Assembly (NCBI RefSeq): GCF_050003625.1 | Contig: NC_134397.1 | Coordinates: 225,246,537-225,310,536 of the forward strand | DNA length: 64,000 nt | DNA from: Haematobia irritans | Taxonomy: Eukaryota; Arthropoda; Insecta; Diptera; Muscidae | Reading direction: 5' to 3' | In this document: positions 53,806 through 63,612 of the stretch, in pieces | Position numbering within the stretch: the first letter of the stretch is position 1 | Layout of the letters: each line of letters opens with the position of its first letter | The notes under the pieces: model-generated | The model's input: only the letters and a program-made list of their open reading frames with translations | What the model was told of the DNA's origin: nothing | Databases searched by the model: none | Program-made: the position numbers and the translations under genes

Positions 53806-55737
53806 CTATATATATAAAATTCAATCTATGTTTGTTTATTTGATTGTTTGTTTGTATGTTCCGAGTTGGCTCCGAAACAGCTGAACCGATTTACTTGAAA
53901 CTTTCAGAGATCGTAGGGGGCGTTCATGTGGTGAAAATAGGGTACCTCATTTTTTGACACCGGAGGGGGACCTCCCCTTCGTCGGACTTTTTGAAAATTG
54001 GACAAAAGTTGACCGATTTGCTTGAAATTTTCATAGAAGATTGGGGTTGGCATCTAGACAAAGATCCGCTACTTTTTATTTCGATATTTGGTGGAGGAGG
54101 GGGGCCTCCCCTTTGTTCGACTTTTTTTTAAGTACAGTGAAAAAAGTAAAATTCTCTAAATTATCTGAGATTTACAGAGAACATGTGGTGAGGTTATGGA
54201 ATTACTATGGGGTACCCGATGATTTCATATGTGGATGGGGAGGGGGACCTCCCCCTTGCCCTATTTTTTGAAACTTGGAACAAAATTATGCGATTTGCTT
54301 GAAATTTTCATTGAATGTTAGGGTTGGCATCTAGACAAAAATCCGCTACATTATTTTTCGATATTTGGTCGGGGAGGGGGACCACCCCTTTGCCCGACTT
54401 TTGTTTTAAAGTACAGTGAAAACAAAACTAAACTCCTCCGACTGAAATTTTACGGAAAAAATGGGTGAGGCTATGAAGTTTATATCAGGTTCCTGATTTT
54501 TAATAAAAATAAAAGGGCATAGGGAGACATACGCTTCTCTTAAGTACATACAGAGAAACAATTAAACTTTACCGAGTTACTTGAAGAGGACTGGGGAGAG
54601 GTTACGATATTAATAGTTGATACCTGAGTTTGTGATATTTGGACGGAAGAGAGGCCGCCCCTTTAGGCTTATAATTTGCTTTGGTAGGGGAGGAAAATTC
54701 TTAAGTTTTCTTGAAATTTACAAAGGTGGTGGGGGAACGTTATTAACGAAGGGGCAACCTTCCTTGCCCCACACTTGAAGGAGAGTTTCAAGAATTTTCA
54801 GGGAAGGTTAGGGGTGCTATTCACTACGGTGATTGTCGATATTGTATCGGGGAAAGTGACGTATAACAATAGAGCAAAATTTAAACATCTCCGGTCTACT
54901 TGGAATTTACAGGGAACGTGGGAGGATGTTATTAAATGTATACATGATTTTTAAATTAGTATATGATTTTTCGATATCTGGTTGGGGAAGGGGAAAATTG
55001 AAATAAGCTTTGTCGATTTACTTCGATAGAATTCATAGTAGTTGTGAAATTAATATAGGGGTACGTCATAGTCCGATATCAGGTCGGAGTGAAGCGAAGG
55101 TGGGGAGAGGGTTCACTTTTGTCCATTTTTTTTCTTAAATTGAAAGTAGAGGGTTGTCCGTAAATGGGAACTCGGTACATAATTTTATGATTTTTGAACA
55201 AGCTTCTGCCAGATTTCTTTTTAGTAAAGAACTTAAATTTACATGAAATTGGCAGCCAACGTAGAGGGTGCATCATTTTCCAACATTTTAGCAAATGTTA
55301 ATGAGGTAAAAATTTTTACTACTTTTGCTTTTTCAGATTTATTGAATTGGAAACAGTAATTCTTTGTATGTTATGTTATTATAATATAGTGCTTAATTTT
55401 CAGATATGTTGAGGAGAAGGATACATTTCCACACTTAAAATTCACAAGAAATATAGAAGATTGTCTAACTACTTGAATACAGAATATTATTTAAAAAATT
55501 TGGAGGAAGGGGTACACCCCCTCCCCGACATTTTTTAAGACGAACCGTTTTACATATGCATATCCGCCGTATTTATACCTATAAACGAAAAAGCAAGTAG
55601 TCCGATTTGTTTGAAAAAATTCAAATCTTTTCGAATTTGTTTTCAGCACGAAGAATATGGTTGACTAAGTTACCGCAAAATGTTCCTACAAAAACACTTC
55701 GGAAGTCGCAGCGAAGCGGGCCGGGTTACGCTAGTTT
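53806..55737 (+). mobile_element. Family K repeat element (Helitron-like ending, unassigned)
   Basis: Starts TATATATAAAATTCAATCTA and TGTTTGTTTATTTGATTGTT, then GGCTCCGAAACAGCTGAACC, a purine-rich block AGGGGGACCTCCCC repeated with internal tandem periodicity of about 277 bp (CGATTTGCTTGAAATTTTCA at 54014 and 54291). It ends CGCAGCGAAGCGGGCCGGGT TACGCTAGT (about 55707-55735). A CTAGT end next to GC-rich dyad sequence suggests a Helitron, but no typical 5' TC end or Rep/helicase gene is seen. Inserted in the minisatellite element. Open frames are from the repeats. Confidence 0.65.
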
Positions 55738-56079
55738 ACTATAAAAATTAAATTTTGATAAAATTTACGATAAAAAATAAAATATTAACAAAATTTACAA
55801 TAAAAAATAAAATTTTAACAACAACTTTCTATATGAATACAATTTTGAGAAAATTTTCTATCGAAATTAAATTTTGACCAAAAATTCTATAGAAATAAAA
55901 TTTTGACCAAAAATTCTATAGACATAAAATTTTGACCAAAATTTTTTATAGAAATAAAATTTGGACAACATTTTCTATAGAAATAAAATATTGAGAAAAT
56001 TTTCTATAGACACAAAGTTTTGACAACAATTTTTATAGAAATAAAATTTTGCAAAATCCGATTTTTTGTGTGGTAGTTT
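55738..56079 (+). repeat. TATAGAAA minisatellite element, right part
   Basis: About eleven units (TTCTATAGAAATAAAATTTT with GACCAAAA variants) then ATTTTTTGTGTGGTAGTTTT, joined to the G2 element. Continues the array begun at 53596. Confidence 0.85.
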
Positions 56080-57190
56080 TTATACCCTACACCACAGAGT
56101 GATCAGTTTGATCTGCCAACAAATGTGCCTACCAGAAATATTGATTTTAAAGCACATAAAATATATACCGGTCGACTCAGAATCACCTCCTGAGTCGATC
56201 TAGCGCTTGATGTCCGTCCGTCCGTCTGTCCATGTATTTGTTGTTCACAGAATTCCGGTCGCAATTATTAACCGATTTTGATGAAATTTGGTAGAGAGAG
56301 TTTTTTGGGCACAAGGACGAACGCTATTGAATTTGGAAGAAATCGGATCAAATTTAGTTATAGCTCCCATATATATGTATCGCCCGATTTCGACAAATGG
56401 GGTCACGTTGCGCGTCTTTCAAACGGATCGTCACCAAATTTGGCGAAAGGTAATCTTTTCCATCGCCCTTCAAGTCTGCAAAATTTCATCCAAATCGGTT
56501 CAGATTTAGATATAGCTCTCATATATATGTATCGCCCGATTTTCCCAAATTTGGCCACAAAACCTTTATTTATCAACCGATCTTACTCAAAAGTGGCTAA
56601 ATATAATATTCTATAGCACTTACTATATGTGCAAAAAATCATCGAAATCGGTTCAGATTTAGCTATAGCTCCCATATATATGTACCGCCCGATTTTCCCA
56701 AATTTGGCCATAGAACCCTTATTTATTAACCGATCTTACTCAAAGTTGGCTAGAACCAATCCTCTATAGTACTAACTATATGTGCAAAATTTCATCGAAA
56801 TCGGTTCAGATGTAGATATAGCTCCCATATATGTATCGCCCGACTTTGAAAATTTGGCCTCTAATAACCTTATGCTTGACCATACAGGCCTCATTTCTTA
56901 ACTGATCTGACTCAAATTTTGTACAAGGTAACCTCTTCTGGTATTAATCAAACCCACAAACTATAATGCAAATTGGTTCATATTTAGATATAGCTTCCAT
57001 ATATATATGCATCGCTCGATTTTCCCAAATTTGACCATAGTACTCTTATTTATTAACCAATGTTACTCAAATTTCAAATTTTGATGTACTAGCCGATCGT
57101 ATTTATACGTACTTGTAGCTCTTACATAAGAATATTGCTCGATTTTTACAAATTTTTATTTATTACCCACACTAATTGAGCGATTTTTTC
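56080..57190 (-). mobile_element. G-family element (G2), right end missing
   Basis: Left arm TATACCCTACACCACAGAGT, GTCCGTCCGTCCGTCTGTCC (56214-56233), then units with AAATCGGTTCAGATTTAG at 56492, 56645 and 56798, exactly 153 bp apart. The hairpin end is missing; the E4 element starts directly at about 57194. The 112-codon frame at 56278-56616 is repeat-derived. Confidence 0.82.
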
Positions 57191-57193
57191 TTT

Positions 57194-58180
57194 TTATACC
57201 CTCCACCCTAGGATGGGGGTATATTAACTTTGTCATTCCGTTTGTAACACATCGAAATATTGCTCTAAGACCCCATAAAGTATATATATTCCGGGTCGTG
57301 GTGAAATTCTGAGTCGATCTGAGCATGTCCGTCCGTCCGTCCGCCTGTTGAAATCACTCTAACTTCCGAACGAAACAAGCTATCGACTTGAAACATGGCA
57401 CAAGTAGTTGTTATTGATGTAGGTCGGATGGTATTACAAATGGGCCATATCGGTCCACTTTTACGTATAGCCCCCATATAAACGGACTCCCAAATTTGGC
57501 TTGAAATTGCTCTAAGAGAAGCAAATTTCATCCGATCCGGCTGAAATTTGGTACATGGTATATGGTCTCTAACAACCATGCAAAAATTGGTCCACATCGG
57601 TCCATAATTATATATAGCCCCCATATAAACCGATCCCCCGATTTGGCTTGCGGAGCCTCTAAGAGAAGAAAATTTCATCCGCTCCGGCTGAAATTTGGTA
57701 TATGGTGTTAGTATATGGTCTCTAATGACCATGCAAAAATTGGTCCACATCGGTCCATAATTATATATAGCACCCATATAAACCGATCATCAGATTTGAC
57801 ATCCGAAGCCTCTTGGAAGACCAAAATGCATCTGATTCAGTTGATATTTGGTACATGGTGTTAATATATGACCTCAAACACCCATGCCAAAATTGTTCGA
57901 AATCGGTCAATAATTATATATAGGCCCCATATAAACCGATCCCCAGATTTGACCTCCGGAGCCCCTTGGAAGACCAAAAATCATCCGATACGGTTGAAAT
58001 TTGGTACGTGATGTTAGTATATGGTATCTACCAACCATGCAGGAATTTGTTCATATCAGTCCATAATTCTATATAGCCCCCATATAAGCGACCCCATATT
58101 TCAATTTCCATGTCGATTCGTAATTATTTATAGACTTACTTATACATAACTTTTTTGTCTAATATATACCACGTATGGTA
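57194..58180 (-). mobile_element. E-family element (E4), truncated on the right
   Basis: Left end TTATACCCTCCACCCTAGGA, a GTCC run (57328-57343), about five ~150-bp units, and AATATATACCACGTATGG near the right end. The hairpin side is missing; ACGTATGGTATATA is duplicated (58169-58205). Confidence 0.82.
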
Positions 58181-58364
58181 TATATTATACGTATGGTATA
58201 TATGTATGTTTTTTCTAATATTTAGCGTCTTGTAGGGACGTAGGGCCACAATGTAGTGACATTTTCACTCAACACAATTTGTAATAATTTTTACATTTTG
58301 GTGGCTCTCGAGGAGGAAATTAGAAGCCGGCAAGGCTTGATCTTTACCAAAGTGTAGTAAAAAC

Positions 58365-58710
58365 AGTTACCACTCGTGCCAAAAAATCTAACAAAATTTG
58401 AAGATTACCACAAATTACCACAAATCTACCAAACAAATATTTCTATAAAAATTTTTGTCAAAACTTTATTCCTGTAGAAAATTTTGTCAAAATTGCATTT
58501 CTATAGAAAATTTTGTGAAAACTGTATTTCTATAGAATTTTTTTTTTTTCAAAATATTATATCTATAAAAAATTTTCTCGAAATGTTATTTCTATGGAAT
58601 TTTTTTCTCACAATTTTATTTCTATAGAATTTATTATCAAAATTTTATTTCTATAGAAAAATTGTTTATAGAAACTTTTTCCAAAATTTTATTTCTATAA
58701 ATATTTGGAC
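58365..58710 (-). repeat. TATAGAAA minisatellite element, minus orientation
   Basis: Edge CAGTTACCACTCGTGCC (58369-58385) and ACCACAAATCTACCAAACAA, then ten units TTTATTTCTATAGAAA on plus. The right end is undefined near 58710. Confidence 0.82.
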
Positions 58711-59208
58711 TAGCGTTCACATTTTAATATATGAATCTAAGAAGGGACCAAATGATTCGTGGGGGTACTACGGTATTATCTATACTCAAAAAGTGCCAAC
58801 AAACACTGCAAAATTGTCAACATTATCAACCCTGGAACAAAGTAGAAAGTCGTGCGGTGCCGACTATATATCATACTCTAAACCACCCCTACTGAGATAG
58901 TAAACAAAAGCATTTTTGAGGTATCATTGAAATAGGTTTGGGAGAGTTTTATCTGAGCTACAACGAAAGAAGAGTTTTTATTTTTCGGAGGAACGAAAAT
59001 TTAGACAAGCAAAACTTCTTTTGAAGCTAAAACATTTTCTTTTAAAGGAAAGGAACAAATATTAGACACAATCTTTAAAGAAAATACTTCCTTAGAAAAG
59101 GGAATTTCGTTTATCTTAAATTTCGTTCCGTAGGACAGTATTTTTTGGGGGTTTTATTTGATTTTGCACCTACAGATTTAGTATGTCACTAATAGTTAGT
59201 ACATTATT
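58711..59208. other. AT-rich spacer with a repeat shared with 21378-21600
   Basis: CGAAAGAAGAGTTTTTATTT and GAGGAACGAAAATTTAGACA (58962-59008) resemble GGAAAGAAGAGTTTTCTTTT and GAGGAACGAAATTTTAGACC at 21380-21420, and more weakly the left end of family C at 61441. Probably a decayed related element; no clear ends. Confidence 0.45.
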
Positions 59209-60627
59209 AAACAAGTATATACAGCACTAAGTTCGGCCGCGCCGAATCTTAAATACCCACCACCATGAACCAAATATTAGGGTTTCCTTTGAAATTTCAG
59301 CAGGGCTTGAGGACTTGAGGACACTTCCCGAAGATAAATTCAAAAATTTCACCTATTAGGACTATATCAGATTTTGGATTTATAAGAACCATTTTTGTTT
59401 GAGTTTTAGAGGAATCATTAACATCTCTTGTAAGTGTGCAAGAAAATTATAAAATAACGTCTTGATTTGAAATCTTAAATCTGTAGAAGTAAAATCTGGA
59501 AATTTTACATTGAGTTTCAAGCAATTTTCATGATCAGTGCGCCTTCTACACCCTCAAGAAGTGAAGTCGGTCTATATGGAGGCATTACCAAATGGACCGA
59601 TAAAAACTTAATCCGATACACATTTTTGTGAGCCTAAAATACCAGAATATTTACAATTTCGGGCAAATCAGATAAAAACTACGGTTTCTACAAACCCAAG
59701 GAGTTAAATCGGGAGATCGTTCTTATGGGGGCTATACTAAAATATGGACCGATACTCACCGTTTTCGGCACACCTCTTTATGACCCGAAAATACCTCTAG
59801 ATTTCCAATTTCAGACAAATAGGATAAAAACTTCGGATTCTAGAAGGCCAAGAAGCAAAATCGGGAAATCGGTCTATGTGGGGGCTATTCCAAAATATGG
59901 AGCGATACTCACCATTTTCAGCACACCTCTTTATGGTCCTAAAATACCACTAGATTTCCAATTTCAGGCAAATTGGATATAAACTACGGTTTCTATAAGC
60001 CCAAAACCCCAAATCGAGAGGTCGTTTTATATGGGGACCATACAAAAACATGGACCGAACAAAAACACGTATTTGTGGTCCTACAATACCTCTAGATTTC
60101 CACTTTCAGGTAAATTGAATAAAAACTGCGGTTTCTATAAGCCCAAGAAGTGAAATCGGGAGATCGGTCTATATGGGGGCTATACCAAAATATGGACCGA
60201 TACTCACAATTTTTGGCACACGTATTTGTGGTCATAAAATACTTCTAGATTTCAAATTTCAGGCAAATTGGATAAAAACTACGATTTCTATAAGCCCAAG
60301 ACCCCAAATCGGGAGGTCGGTTTATATGGGGACTATATCAAAACCTGGACCGATATAGCCCATCTTCGAACTTGACCTGCCTGCAGACAAAAGACGAGTT
60401 TGTGCAAAATTTCAGCACGATTGCTTCATTATTGAAGACTGTAGCGTGATTACAACAGACAGACAGACAGACAGACAGACGGACATCGTTATATCGTCTT
60501 AGAATTTCTCCCTGATCAAGAATATATATATACTTTATATAGTCGGAAATCGATATTTCGATGTGTTACAAACGGAATGACAAACTTATTATACCCCCGT
60601 CACCATTCTATGGTGGTGGGTATAATA
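59209..60627 (+). mobile_element. F-family interspersed element (F2), complete
   Basis: Starts AACAAGTATATACAGC with TTCGGCCGCGCCGAA, left arm ATACCCACCACCATGAAC (59254-59271), F units, an ACAG run (60455-60480), CCCTGATCAAGAATATATAT and right arm CTATGGTGGTGGGTATAA (60608-60625). Arms are perfect inverses over CCCACCACCAT. Confidence 0.9.
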
Positions 60628-60630
60628 ATA

Positions 60631-60690
60631 TGCATTTAATACTAGCGATGCCATCTATGTGTCACACCGGGGACTTATCAGCCAACCTCT
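60631..60690 (-). mobile_element. mariner (irritans-type) terminal repeat fragment
   Basis: The inverse of 60660-60690 reads AGAGGTTGGCTGATAAGTCC then CCGGTGTGAC, closely matching the known irritans-subfamily (Himar1) inverted repeat GGTTGGCTGATAAGTCCCCG. TA follows at 60691-60692. Only the terminal ~60 bp remain; the F2 element abuts on the left. Confidence 0.8.
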
Positions 60691-60692
60691 TA

Positions 60693-61023
60693 TTTTCGTA
60701 CCATTGTTCATTACTGCATTCATAATGACAATAGCCACCAAAATCTCCGGATCTCAATCCGTAGGATTTTTGAGCCTTGGGTATTTTGGAGAGTAATGAT
60801 GGCACTAAAAAAATATCAAAGTATCTTACATCGGCGTAAATGGGCTTAAATACTGCAGATCCACTTTCGTGCAGCGTTTGATGCTTTGTCGGCCGTTTGA
60901 ATGCCATAGTTGGTGAAATAACAATACCCGTATTATATTATTTGCGATATTTGTTGCTTTTAAACCCTATAATTAAAAACTAAGGAATAAAAAAAATTGA
61001 GCTTTACTATATCAGCCACCCTG
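60693..61023 (+). pseudogene. maT-like transposase C-terminal relic
   Basis: In one frame from about 60739: PKSPDLNP, a stop, then GILESNDGTKK, later CFVGRLNAI (about 60882-60908), the usual C-terminal order in maT elements. Several stops. It ends with TATCAGCCACCCTG (61010-61023) followed by TA, a likely terminal repeat; it resembles the inverse of the terminus at 27993. The N-terminal part is replaced by the irritans fragment and F2. Confidence 0.65.
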
Positions 61024-61418
61024 TAATTATGTAATGTCTCTTCATTACAATACATTTAAGTTTTTTTTCAATGATAACATTTATTTATTTGGGATTAAAG
61101 TTCTTCATGTTGCATCCCCCACACAGAAAGATCTTACATTCGTTCTATAATTTTGATAAAATGAATCCATAAATCATATCATCTGAGACTGGATTAACTA
61201 TCGTTGGCCATTGTCTGATGATGAGATTCCACATTTTATTTTCATCGAATTAAAGAAAGAAAGAAAGCTTATCACAAAGTACAGAACAGAAGCAAAAAAA
61301 TAATTGAATTTGATTTTTTATTACATTTCCCAAAACACATAATCCCACTTTAACAAATAAACAAAACACAAAAAGACATCGTCACAGGCAAGGACACAAG
61401 GAAATATGTAAGTAGCTA
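61024..61418. other. AT-rich spacer, no gene recognised
   Basis: No feature recognised between the maT relic and family C. AAAGAAAGAAAGAAAG run at 61251-61266. Confidence 0.45.
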
Positions 61419-61734
61419 CACGCAAAAAAATAATTCTTTCCTCCCAAACGAAATTTTAGACAAACAAAGTTCGTTTCTCATTTGCTTTTCGCTGTAAGGA
61501 AGTGTATTTGGAAGAAAAGTATATACTTTTTGTGATAAACGTTTATTCTTTTCCAGGATGTAAAAACAATTTCATAAAGACTAACTCAAAAAAAATTTTT
61601 TCTGGCTAATTGCATTTTCCCTCACATCTTTCTCACTTCCACGAAGATTTTTAGTTCTTAGCACCTTTTTCTGTAATACAAACAATGTAGAAGAAATTAT
61701 ACGATATTATAAATTTTTAAAATTTTTTTACCTT

Positions 61735-61806
61735 TCGCCTGGACGGAGAATCGAACCGCGGACCATGCACTTTGTAAGCCAACACACTAACCACTGAGCT
61801 ATGTAC
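61735..61806 (-). promoter_or_regulatory. tRNA-like Pol III head, minus strand
   Basis: On minus: ACATAGCTCAGTGGTTAGTG (A box and D arm), GGTCCGCGGTTCGATTCTCC (B box and T arm), spaced as in a tRNA. The 72-bp size fits a tRNA, but it lies inside a repeated transposon and the acceptor arm does not pair convincingly, so I treat it as a SINE/tRNA-derived promoter rather than a tRNA gene. Confidence 0.72.
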
Positions 61807-61919
61807 CTGTTATGGTCATCAAGAGATAAATATCCATATAAGATATATTTATATAGCATAGCTTGCGGCGCCCACGAACCGAATAAACAAAGTTTATTTA
61901 ACAGAAACAAACATTTAGT

Positions 61920-62018
61920 TTGGCACCGTGGAGCAGTGGTTGCTACGTCTGACTCTCATGCCAAGGGTCGTGGGTTCGATCCCTGCTTCGACCAAAGTTT
62001 TTTTTTTTTTTTTTTTTT
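61920..62018 (+). promoter_or_regulatory. SINE-like Pol III head with T-run terminator, plus strand
   Basis: GGCACCGTGGAGCAGTGGTT (A-box region) and GTGGGTTCGATCCCTGCTTC (B-box region) match the head of the window's SINEs with changes. A T run of 22 follows at 61997-62018, where Pol III would stop. It is divergent from the minus-strand head 114 bp away. Confidence 0.75.
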
Positions 62019-62331
62019 TTTTACATACATTCTACATGTGTTCGGAAGATTCCGAAAAAAATGTTCAACATTACATTGTACTATATTAAATTTTGAACTG
62101 TAAAATGTGTTTTATTAAAGACCAAAAGTCAGAAAAGAAGAGTGTTTGATATAAACGAAATGGACTCTGTTGTTGTTTCAAAAATAACTTTTTTTATTGA
62201 AAAAATAAAAACTTTGTAACAAACGAATTTTTTGGTGATAAAAGTTTAAAATTTTCGAAGCAATTCAAAAAACTCTAACAAAAGAAAAACGTTTTCGGTA
62301 CACGTTTTCCAAACGTTTTTTTCTTTGCGTG

Positions 62332-63174
62332 TACTCATAGCAGGAAAATATACAACAGCAACATCGATGTTTTGACGGTGAACATAAATTAGGATGCCAC
62401 CAGGATGCCTCCACCATCCACCATTACCACCCATTCTAGAATACATCGAGAAAAGAGTCATAAAATCGCGAAATTGCATTTTCATCTAAAGTAATTTTCT
62501 TGGCTTTCTTAGCTCACTTACCCCTCTACGTCGTTTATTCGCTAGTGTCTTAATGTTACTTGATATTTGTGGCAAGACGGGTGTTTGTAGCATTTCCAAA
62601 TAACTTGGCACTCAGTGAGGTTTGAAAGACTTCCATTATTCGAGTAATTTCATTTGCTTTCTTATTTGCAAAATAAATTTCGGGATGTTGAATAAATTGA
62701 TGAATATAAGGTTATTGTCGAACAAATTGAAGATTTGTTGAGTAAAACTAGAGCTTCCAGAAAAGTGATTTGGATTGCCTGAATCAATGCGAAATTTTGA
62801 TCACAAGGACTTTCCAAGGTCTTGTCATAAGTTTTCTTTCGCATTATTTCTATTGCCTTGGAAGTTCCTTTGGATTGGAAATTTTAAAGAAAAGTAAATT
62901 CTTTGCTTTTTATACGAAACTTTTAATCTCTCGATTTAGTGGCCTTCTAATCCACATACATAATTAAAGTTTTTTTTTTCCAGCAGAAGGTGTCATTATG
63001 ATTCCCCTGGTATTTTGATATATGCCACTTTTTAAGCTTTTTTTATTTAAGATTTTACAAGAACAAACTAAGCCATTAATTTTCTAAATTTCAAATTTAA
63101 AATTTAGCAGTCACAAAATCATCAATATCATTTTGACTGATGAGACCCATTTCCTAAAAACTGAACAAAACAAA
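62332..63174. other. No gene or repeat recognised
   Basis: AT-rich, apparently unique DNA. Short frames only (for example 62770-62967). No element ends recognised before G3. Confidence 0.45.
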
Positions 63175-63612
63175 AACAAGTAAGGAAAGTCTAAAGTCGG
63201 CCGGGGCTGACTATATTATACCCTGCACCACTTTGTAGATCTAAATTTTCGATACCCTATCACATCCGTCAAATGTGTTGGGGGCTATATATAAAGGTTT
63301 GTCCCAAATACATACATTTAAATATCACGCGATCTGGACAGAATTTGATAGACTTCTACAAAATCTATAGACTCAAAATTTAAGTCGGCTAATGCACTAG
63401 AGTGGAACACAATGTTAGCAAAAAATATGGGAAACATTTAAATCTGAAGCAATTTTAAGGAAACTTCGCAAAAGTAAGCAGTGGCGACATATATATGGGA
63501 GCTATATCTAAATCTGAACCGATTTCAACCAAATTTGGCACACATGACTACACTACTAATTGTACACCTAGTGCAAAATTTCAACCAAATTAGGGTAAAA
63601 CTTTGGCTACTG
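63175..63612 (+). mobile_element. G-family element (G3), left part, cut by a B element
   Basis: Starts AACAAGTAAGGAAAGTCTAA, has AGTCGGCCGGGGCTGACT (63195-63212) and the arm TATACCCTGCACCACTTTGT, then TATATGGGAGCTATATCTAA and GAACCGATTTCAACCAAATT. Ends where family B begins (63613). Confidence 0.8.

Larger units (their letters stand above)
61419..62331 (+). mobile_element. Family C TIR element (913 bp) carrying two tRNA-like heads
   Basis: Starts CACGCAAAAAAATAATTCTT and ends CGTTTTTTTCTTTGCGTG, flanked by TA (61417-61418, 62332-62333). Interior: a module TTAGTTCTTAGCACCTTTTT (61649-61670) shared with family B, a minus-strand tRNA-like head (61735-61806), a plus-strand SINE-like head (61920-61995) with a 22-base T run (61997-62018), and TTCGGAAGATTCCGAA dyad (62041-62056). 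No protein coding content. Confidence 0.82.

Noticed and set aside
53806..55737. Firm Helitron assignment for family K
   Set aside because: The CTAGT end and GC-rich dyad are suggestive, but no TC start, A-T insertion signature or Rep/helicase sequence is visible; kept as unassigned.
61735..61806. A functional tRNA gene
   Set aside because: It has A and B boxes but lies in a TA-flanked repeated element, has diverged homologues in the window, and lacks a convincing acceptor stem.
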